This document shows positions 6,856 through 10,516 of a stretch of DNA of 10,516 bases, in pieces. The first letter of the stretch is position 1. Every line of letters begins with the position of its first letter. Source of the stretch: Pseudomonadota bacterium (lineage in GTDB: Bacteria; Pseudomonadota; Alphaproteobacteria; Acetobacterales; Acetobacteraceae); NCBI GenBank assembly GCA_021845835.1, contig JAJZVE010000111.1:1-10516 (forward strand), in the 5' to 3' direction. The notes below the pieces were generated by a model. It was given only the letters and a program-made list of their open reading frames with translations. It was not told the origin of the DNA and made no database searches. Position numbers and translations under genes: made by a program.

Positions 6856-7602
6856 GTGGACGCAGTGGCGATCTATGACCGGGCGTATTTCACGGCCAAG
6901 CAGGCCGGCTGGTCGGCGACCGCGGCCGCCGTGGTGCCGGCGCTGCTGCGCTGGTTTCCGGCGCGTTCGGTGCTGGATGTCGGCTGCGGCACCGGCGAGC
7001 TGCTCGCCGCCTTCGTGCGCCAGGGCGCGACCGACGTGCTCGGCATCGATGGCGATCACGTGCCGCGCGATCTGCTGCGGATCGCGCCCGCACAGTTCCG
7101 CGCGGCGGACGTGGCGACCCTGCAGGACGTGGGCCGCCGCTTCGATGTCGCCTGCTCGCTGGAATACGCCGAGCATCTGCCGGCGGACCATGCGGAACGC
7201 CTGGTCGCCCTGCTCGCCGCGGCGGCGCCGGTGGTGCTGTTCTCGGCGGCGGTGCCGGGGCAGGGCGGACTGGGCCATGTCAACGAGCAGCGGCAGTCCT
7301 GGTGGGCGCGGCTGTTCGCGGCGCACGGCCGCGTGCCGGTGGACTGCATCCGTCCCGCGATCCAGGGCGCGCCCGGCGCGGAGTGGTACTACGCGCAGAA
7401 CACGCTGGTCTATTGCCCGCCCGAGCGGGTCCCGGAAGGCTGGTCGGCGGTGCGCAACCCGCTTTATCTCGATCTGCTGGACGACCGCGTGTTCGGGCCG
7501 ATGACGCGCCCGCCCGACAGCATCGGCGGTTCGCTGCGCGCGCTGCGGCGCGATGCCTCGGCGCTGGTGCGCGCCGTGCGCCGCCGCCTCCGCCGTCAGT
7601 AG
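6856..7602 (+). CDS. Class I SAM-dependent methyltransferase, paralogue 2
   Basis: This is the second copy of the tandem methyltransferase pair, 248 residues, substrate unknown. Motif I is canonical, LDVGCGTG (40-47), followed by VLGIDGDHVPRD, SLEYAEH, the GHVNEQRQSWWA block and EWYYAQNTLVYC. No ATG is available before the conserved YDRAYF start region. GTG 6856 (GGGGGA at 6844-6849, 6-nt spacer) is my choice; GTG 6865, with AGGG at 6851-6854, would fit the paralogue's N-terminus just as well and remove three residues. The open frame extends far upstream, but there it runs antisense to the oxidoreductase and out of frame with paralogue 1. The last 7 bp overlap the end of the convergent lipoprotein gene (7596-7602). 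Confidence 0.84.
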   Translation: MDAVAIYDRAYFTAKQAGWSATAAAVVPALLRWFPARSVLDVGCGTGELLAAFVRQGATDVLGIDGDHVPRDLLRIAPAQFRAADVATLQDVGRRFDVACSLEYAEHLPADHAERLVALLAAAAPVVLFSAAVPGQGGLGHVNEQRQSWWARLFAAHGRVPVDCIRPAIQGAPGAEWYYAQNTLVYCPPERVPEGWSAVRNPLYLDLLDDRVFGPMTRPPDSIGGSLRALRRDASALVRAVRRRLRRQ

Positions 7603-8099
7603 TTGCCGGGGGTGTTGGTGGAGGAGGGCGACATCGGCGCGGTCATGCCGGTCGGGTTGAAGCGGCCGATATTGCCGAGCAACTGCTGCAGGAACGACGC
7701 CGTGGTGCCCGGCGAGGGCGTGGTGCGGGCAACCACCTGCACCGGCAGGGCGTCCGCCCTGTCCTTCTGCACGATATCGCGCAGCACGCCGTTGGCGTCG
7801 AAGGACACGGCATAGACGTGCTGGCTGCGCACGCTCTGGGTGCCGCCGATCACCGGGCGGGTGATCTGCGAGACATAGATCCAGGTATTGTCGTCGAACG
7901 GCGCCTTGGCGGTCGGCGAGCCGATCAGCGCCGCCACGTCCTTGCGCGTCGAGGTGCCTGGCACCAGTTGGCTGATGTCCTCGGGATAGACCTGCGCCCC
8001 GCGCGCCTGCGGCGGGTAGGAAAACAGGTCGAACGTGTTGCAGCCGGAGAGCGGCAGCAGGGCGGCGAGCAACGCGGTCCGGGCGAGCCAGTGCGGCAC
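7596..8099 (-). CDS. bamE: BamE/SmpA/OmlA-family outer-membrane lipoprotein
   Basis: The 167-residue product has a lipoprotein signal peptide: a short Arg-containing N-terminus, the hydrophobic ALLAALLP stretch, and lipobox LSGC with the lipidated Cys at 20. Residue 21 is Asn rather than Asp, consistent with outer-membrane sorting. The SmpA/OmlA domain (about 38-105) shows the family pattern: ISQLVPGTSTRKDVAALIGSP, then a Phe and NTWIYVSQI, then VYAVSFDANGVL. BamE proteins belong to the beta-barrel assembly machinery. The C-terminal 50 residues (Ser/Thr/Pro-rich, with FLQQLLGNIG) are low in complexity and lie outside the domain. The start is GTG 8097-8099, preceded by GAAGGA at 8107-8112 with a 7-nt spacer. 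An ATG within that site is in a different frame. Alphaproteobacterial homologues commonly neighbour the cytochrome bc1 chaperone gene, as here. Confidence 0.9.
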   Translation of the reverse strand: MPHWLARTALLAALLPLSGCNTFDLFSYPPQARGAQVYPEDISQLVPGTSTRKDVAALIGSPTAKAPFDDNTWIYVSQITRPVIGGTQSVRSQHVYAVSFDANGVLRDIVQKDRADALPVQVVARTTPSPGTTASFLQQLLGNIGRFNPTGMTAPMSPSSTNTPGNY

Positions 8100-8106
8100 C
8101 GTGGCA

Positions 8107-8112
8107 TCCTTC
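8107..8112 (-). promoter_or_regulatory. Ribosome binding site deciding the GTG start of the BamE-like gene
   Basis: GAAGGA on the minus strand, 7 nt before GTG 8097-8099. It supports the GTG start over other in-frame codons and places the lipobox 20 residues in, a normal signal-peptide length. Confidence 0.6.
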
Positions 8113-8140
8113 GGCGGGTTCGGCCCGCGCGCCGCGGCGA

Positions 8141-8168
8141 TTGACCGGGCGGGGGCGGGTGCTACCTC
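8141..8168 (+). promoter_or_regulatory. Candidate sigma70-type promoter for the chaperone-yceD genes
   Basis: TTGACC (8141-8146), a near-consensus -35, is followed after 14 nt by GCTACC (8161-8166), equivalent to TACCTC at 8163-8168 with a 16-nt spacer. It reads away from the BamE-like gene toward the chaperone. The layout matches the two methyltransferase promoters. Confidence 0.5.
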
Positions 8169-8219
8169 TGCCGTGTCACGCTGCGGTCGTCCTTGTCAAC
8201 CGCGCGCCGCGACGATCGC

Positions 8220-8225
8220 AAGGAG
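8220..8225 (+). promoter_or_regulatory. Ribosome binding site deciding the TTG start of the bc1 chaperone gene
   Basis: AAGGAG, a strong Shine-Dalgarno, lies 9 nt before the in-frame TTG at 8235-8237. It falls inside the longer alternative reading that starts at TTG 8193, which has no comparable site. It therefore argues for the shorter protein. Confidence 0.6.
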
Positions 8226-8234
8226 TGCCGCCGC

Positions 8235-8771
8235 TTGCTGCCATATTTTCGCCGCTCCCGCCACGACCGCGCCGCCGCCGCGCTCTATGCCACGGCAGTG
8301 GCGGCGGCGCGCGAACCGCTGCTTTATGCCGCGCTCGGCGTGGCCGACACGCTGGACGGGCGCTTCGACCTGGTCGGGCTGCACGTCTTCCTGGTGATCC
8401 GCCGGCTCAACCGCGCCGAGCCGCCGGGGCCGGTGCTCGCGCAGGCGGTGTTCGACGCGATGTTCCGCGACATGGACGCCAACCTGCGCGAGATCGGCGT
8501 CGGCGACCTGTCGGTGAAGCACAAGATGAGGCAGATGTGGGAGGCGTTCCACGGCCGCGCCGCCGCCTACGACGTGGCGCTGGCGAGCGCGGACGCGGCG
8601 GCGCTGCCGGCGGCGCTGGCACGCAATGTCTGGCGCGCCGCCGCGGCACCGGGCGCCGCAGCCCTGGCCGGACTCGTGCGCGCCCAGGCGGAACATCTGG
8701 ACGCCCAGGCGCTGGCCGCGTTCGCCGCCGGCGCGGCGCGGTTCCTGCCGGCGGCAGAGGTGCTGCGATGA
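8235..8771 (+). CDS. Ubiquinol-cytochrome c chaperone family protein (CBP3/UQCC domain)
   Basis: This is a homologue of mitochondrial Cbp3/UQCC1, an assembly factor for the cytochrome bc1 complex that aids cytochrome b maturation. The 178-residue product has a basic N-terminus (YFRRSRHDRAAAALY) followed by the family core: GVADTLDGRFDLVGLHVFLVIRRLN, FDAMFRDMDANLREIGVGDLSVKHKMRQM and AFHGRAAAYDVAL. These match the alphaproteobacterial pattern HVFLVLRRL, DMDxxLREMGVGDLxV and FYGRxxAY. No ATG exists near the start. TTG 8235 follows AAGGAG (8220-8225) and gives the expected N-terminus. TTG 8193 would add 14 residues, with two Arg clusters and a Cys not typical of the family. The stop overlaps the DUF177 gene by ATGA, so the two are probably co-translated. 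The role in respiration is inferred from the family. Confidence 0.88.
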   Translation: MLPYFRRSRHDRAAAALYATAVAAAREPLLYAALGVADTLDGRFDLVGLHVFLVIRRLNRAEPPGPVLAQAVFDAMFRDMDANLREIGVGDLSVKHKMRQMWEAFHGRAAAYDVALASADAAALPAALARNVWRAAAAPGAAALAGLVRAQAEHLDAQALAAFAAGAARFLPAAEVLR

Positions 8772-9268
8772 CCGGCAGGCCCGAATTCTCCCGCCCCGTA
8801 CCGGCGGACCGCATCGGTCCCGGCGGCCTGGAACAGACGATCGAGGCGACCGCGGCGGAACGGGCGGCGCTGGCCGTGCGACTCGGCGTGCCGGAGGTGC
8901 TGGCCCTGGCGGCGACGTTCCGGCTTAGCCGCGGCGCGGCCGGGCGGATCGCGGCGCGCGCGCATCTGGCCGGCCGGCTGGTACGCGAATGCGTGGTGTC
9001 GCTGGACCCCTTCACCGCCGACATCGCCGAGGATTTCTCCGTCGCCTTCGTGCCGGAGGCATCGCTGGACCCGGCGATCGACCTGGAGGGCGACGACGAA
9101 ATTCCCTACACGGGCGGTGTCATCGACATCGGCGAGGCGGTGGCCGAGCAGGTGGCGCTGACCCTCGACCCCTATCCCCGCCGCCCCGGCGCCACGCTGG
9201 CGGAAGCGGCGATGTCCGATCCCGCGTTGCCGTTCGCGGCGCCGGAGCGGAGAAAGTGGGACGGGTGA
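8768..9268 (+). CDS. yceD: YceD/DUF177 family protein
   Basis: DUF177 proteins are encoded next to rpmF in very many bacteria and are linked to 23S rRNA or large-subunit biogenesis; the biochemical activity is not well defined. The 166-residue protein has an N-terminal FSRPVPADRIGPGGLEQTIEAT segment. The central part runs AHLAGRLVRECVVSLDPF, matching the family's LxGxLxxxCxxxLxPF. An acidic stretch follows (DLEGDDEIPYTGGVIDIGEAVAEQVALTLDPYPRRPGA), matching the conserved IDLGEAVxEQLALALDPYPRxPGA. The first Met overlaps the chaperone stop (ATGA). A 178-bp gap with its own candidate promoter separates it from rpmF. Confidence 0.9.
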   Translation: MTGRPEFSRPVPADRIGPGGLEQTIEATAAERAALAVRLGVPEVLALAATFRLSRGAAGRIAARAHLAGRLVRECVVSLDPFTADIAEDFSVAFVPEASLDPAIDLEGDDEIPYTGGVIDIGEAVAEQVALTLDPYPRRPGATLAEAAMSDPALPFAAPERRKWDG

Positions 9269-9342
9269 GAGCGGGTGACAGCAATCCCCGGCATGTCGTC
9301 TTGTGACCGCGGGTGCGCAAGCCGGCATGCTTCGCTCTTGCC

Positions 9343-9370
9343 TTGTCTGGCGCGGTGGCCTCTGCTAAGC
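9343..9370 (+). promoter_or_regulatory. Candidate promoter for rpmF-plsX in the 178-bp yceD-rpmF gap
   Basis: TTGTCT (9343-9348) is followed after 15 nt by GCTAAGC (9364-9370), resembling the TTG-box/GCTA-box layout of alphaproteobacterial housekeeping promoters. It would give a leader of about 70 nt before rpmF. The remainder of 9269-9446 shows only short direct repeats (a 9-bp GTGACAGCA at 9275-9283 and 9395-9403) and no convincing terminator. Confidence 0.38.
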
Positions 9371-9446
9371 GCCGCGGCTCACGATTGCCAGATTGTGACA
9401 GCACCGGCGCGGCCGGGCGCGTCACGCAGCCCCGGAGTGCAGCGTC

Positions 9447-9650
9447 ATGGCCGTCCCCAAGCGAAAGACCTCTCCCTCGCGGCGCGGCATGCGACGCAGC
9501 CACGAGGCGCTGCCCCACGAGGCGCATGCCGAGTGCCCGAATTGCGGCGAACTGCGCCGCCCGCACCATGTCTGCAGCCATTGCGGCCATTACGACGGAC
9601 GCGAGGTGGTGGCCGCCGGCAAGCCCCTGAAGGCCGCTGTCCGCGCCTGA
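9447..9650 (+). CDS. rpmF: 50S ribosomal protein L32, zinc-binding (four-Cys) form
   Basis: This is a small, very basic protein of the large ribosomal subunit. The 67 residues begin [19 protein letters not shown], the family signature. They contain four cysteines, CPNCG (30, 33) and CSHCG (43, 46), which form a zinc ribbon. The C-plus form means ribosomal L32 would act as a zinc store; zinc-free paralogues are known in other bacteria, and none is seen here. ATG 9447 is preceded by GGAG at 9434-9437. It lies 31 bp upstream of plsX, the order found across proteobacteria. Confidence 0.97.
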   Translation: MAVPKRKTSPSRRGMRRSHEALPHEAHAECPNCGELRRPHHVCSHCGHYDGREVVAAGKPLKAAVRA

Positions 9651-9681
9651 CGCGGCGCGGGCCGGGCGCGCGGTCGCAGCG

Positions 9682-10516
9682 GTGAGCGAACCCTTCACGC
9701 TGGCCGTGGACGCAATGGGCGGCGACGGCGCGCCGGACATGGTCGTGGCCGGCCTGTCGCTGGCCGTGGAGCGGCACCCGGCGGCGCGCTTCCTGCTGCT
9801 CGGCGACGAGACGCGCCTGGACAAGCTGCTGCGCCGGCACAGGCGCGCGGCGGCGCATTGTTCCGTGCGGCACGCGCCGGAGGCGATCCCCGGCGATATG
9901 AAGCCGACCGCGGCGCTGCGGCTGCGCGGCGCCTCCATGCGGCTGGCCATCGACGCGGTCGCCGCCGGCGAGGCGGCGGGCGTGGTCAGCGCCGGCAACA
10001 CCGGCGCGCTGCTGGCGCTGGCCAAGATCGTCATCAAGACGCTGCCCGGCATCGAACGCCCGGCGATGGCGGCGATCGGGCCGTCGGCGCGCGGCGACGT
10101 GGTGATGCTGGACCTCGGCGCCAACGTCGCCTGCGACGTGCGCAACCTGATCGAGTTCGCGGTGATGGGCGACGTGTTCGCGCGCACCGTGCTCGGCCTG
10201 CCGCTGCCGACCATCGGCCTGCTCAATGTCGGCGCCGAGGAGATGAAGGGCGACGAACAGTTGAGGCAGGCGGCGGATGCGCTGCGCGAGGGCTATCTGG
10301 GCGCGCAGTTCCACGGTTTCGTGGAAGGCCACGACATCGCCGCCGGCACCACGGACGTGATCGTCACCGACGGGTTCACCGGCAACGTCGCGCTGAAGAC
10401 CGCCGAGGGCACGCTGAAGCTGGTCGGCGGGCTGCTGCGGCAGGTGTTTTCGTCCTCGCTGTCGGCGCGGCTGGGCTATCTGCTGGCGCGGCCGGGGCTG
10501 GACCGGCTGCGTGAAT
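9682..10516 (+). CDS. plsX: Phosphate acyltransferase PlsX, 3'-partial
   Basis: PlsX converts acyl-ACP and phosphate to acyl-phosphate, the acyl donor for PlsY in phosphatidic acid synthesis. It acts as a peripheral enzyme on the inner face of the membrane. The first 278 residues are present and the frame is still open at the window end. Motifs are LAVDAMGGDGAP (7-18), VSAGNTGALLALAK (102-115), AAIGP (130-134), LDLGANVAC (143-151), GLLNVGAEEMKG (179-190), FVEGHDI (213-219) and VTDGFTGNVALKTAEG (228-243), in the expected order. The start is GTG 9682, since LAVDAMGGD normally lies within ten residues of the start and no ATG precedes it. No clear Shine-Dalgarno is visible, so translation may depend on rpmF 31 bp upstream. 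Confidence 0.96.
   Translation, partial: MSEPFTLAVDAMGGDGAPDMVVAGLSLAVERHPAARFLLLGDETRLDKLLRRHRRAAAHCSVRHAPEAIPGDMKPTAALRLRGASMRLAIDAVAAGEAAGVVSAGNTGALLALAKIVIKTLPGIERPAMAAIGPSARGDVVMLDLGANVACDVRNLIEFAVMGDVFARTVLGLPLPTIGLLNVGAEEMKGDEQLRQAADALREGYLGAQFHGFVEGHDIAAGTTDVIVTDGFTGNVALKTAEGTLKLVGGLLRQVFSSSLSARLGYLLARPGLDRLRE

Noticed and set aside
7925..8107. Short minus-strand frame starting at ATG 8105-8107 near the BamE-like start
   Set aside because: It overlaps the lipoprotein coding region in another frame, and its ATG sits inside the ribosome binding site of the real GTG start.
8114..8128. Small hairpin GCGGG-TTCGG-CCCGC in the BamE-like/chaperone intergenic region
   Set aside because: A 5-bp GC stem without a T-run is expected by chance in this composition and does not look like a terminator.
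8172..8199. Minus-strand TTGACA (8194-8199) as a promoter for the BamE-like gene
   Set aside because: The -35 is perfect, but no acceptable -10 box lies 15-18 nt downstream (GACACG, ACACGG), so I do not call it.
9275..9403. Short direct repeats (GTGACAGCA; CCGGCATG) upstream of rpmF
   Set aside because: At 8-9 bp, irregularly placed and with no palindromic structure, they are too weak to call operators or a mobile-element border.
9120..10332. Minus-strand open frames opposite yceD, rpmF and plsX
   Set aside because: They are antisense to genes with strong family motifs and carry no coherent domain pattern themselves.
1..10516. CRISPR arrays, tRNA/rRNA genes, insertion sequences, toxin-antitoxin or phage-defence genes
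   Set aside because: I looked for regular repeats, tRNA-like arms, transposase motifs and defence domains on both strands and found none.

Overview
The window is very GC-rich DNA (clearly above 70% by eye) packed with chromosomal housekeeping genes. Gene content and order point to an alphaproteobacterium, most likely Acetobacteraceae or another Rhodospirillales/Acetobacterales member. The pointers are a ribD-ribE-ribBA-like-ribH-nusB-thiL run, a bamE-type lipoprotein gene, an alphaproteobacterial ubiquinol-cytochrome c chaperone, and yceD-rpmF-plsX. The family assignment is inference; the genus cannot be read from the sequence.

Region 1 (1-4716, + strand) is a compact riboflavin/NusB/thiamine operon. 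ribD is cut at its 5' end by the window edge. It is followed by riboflavin synthase, a DHBP synthase with a degenerate GTP cyclohydrolase II domain (RibBX-like), lumazine synthase, the antitermination factor NusB, and thiamine-monophosphate kinase. From ribE onward the genes overlap by about 4 bp (ATGA junctions), so translation is probably coupled. The run supplies flavin and thiamine diphosphate cofactors. The GTP ring-opening enzyme is missing from the run and must be encoded elsewhere.

Region 2 (4718-7602) is an accessory insert between two conserved blocks. It holds a minus-strand Old Yellow Enzyme-family flavin oxidoreductase whose usual catalytic Tyr is Phe. Divergent from it is a tandem pair of paralogous SAM-dependent methyltransferases of unknown substrate. 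Each methyltransferase has its own look-alike promoter, and the one before the first copy is overlapped by a 13-bp inverted repeat.

Region 3 (7596-10516) starts with a minus-strand BamE/SmpA/OmlA-like outer-membrane lipoprotein gene. Divergent from it on the + strand are the cytochrome bc1 assembly chaperone (probable TTG start), YceD/DUF177, ribosomal protein L32 (four-Cys zinc form) and the phospholipid-synthesis enzyme PlsX, cut by the window end.

The four + strand promoter candidates share a TTG-box and a (G/C)CTA-box about 14-15 nt apart, consistent with a housekeeping sigma factor. No tRNA, rRNA, CRISPR array, insertion sequence, convincing terminator or riboswitch was seen. No stretch longer than 300 bp lacks a gene; the longest gap is 178 bp (9269-9446). 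I see no clearly new system. The best leads are the methyltransferase pair, the Phe-substituted OYE and the degenerate RibA-like domain.
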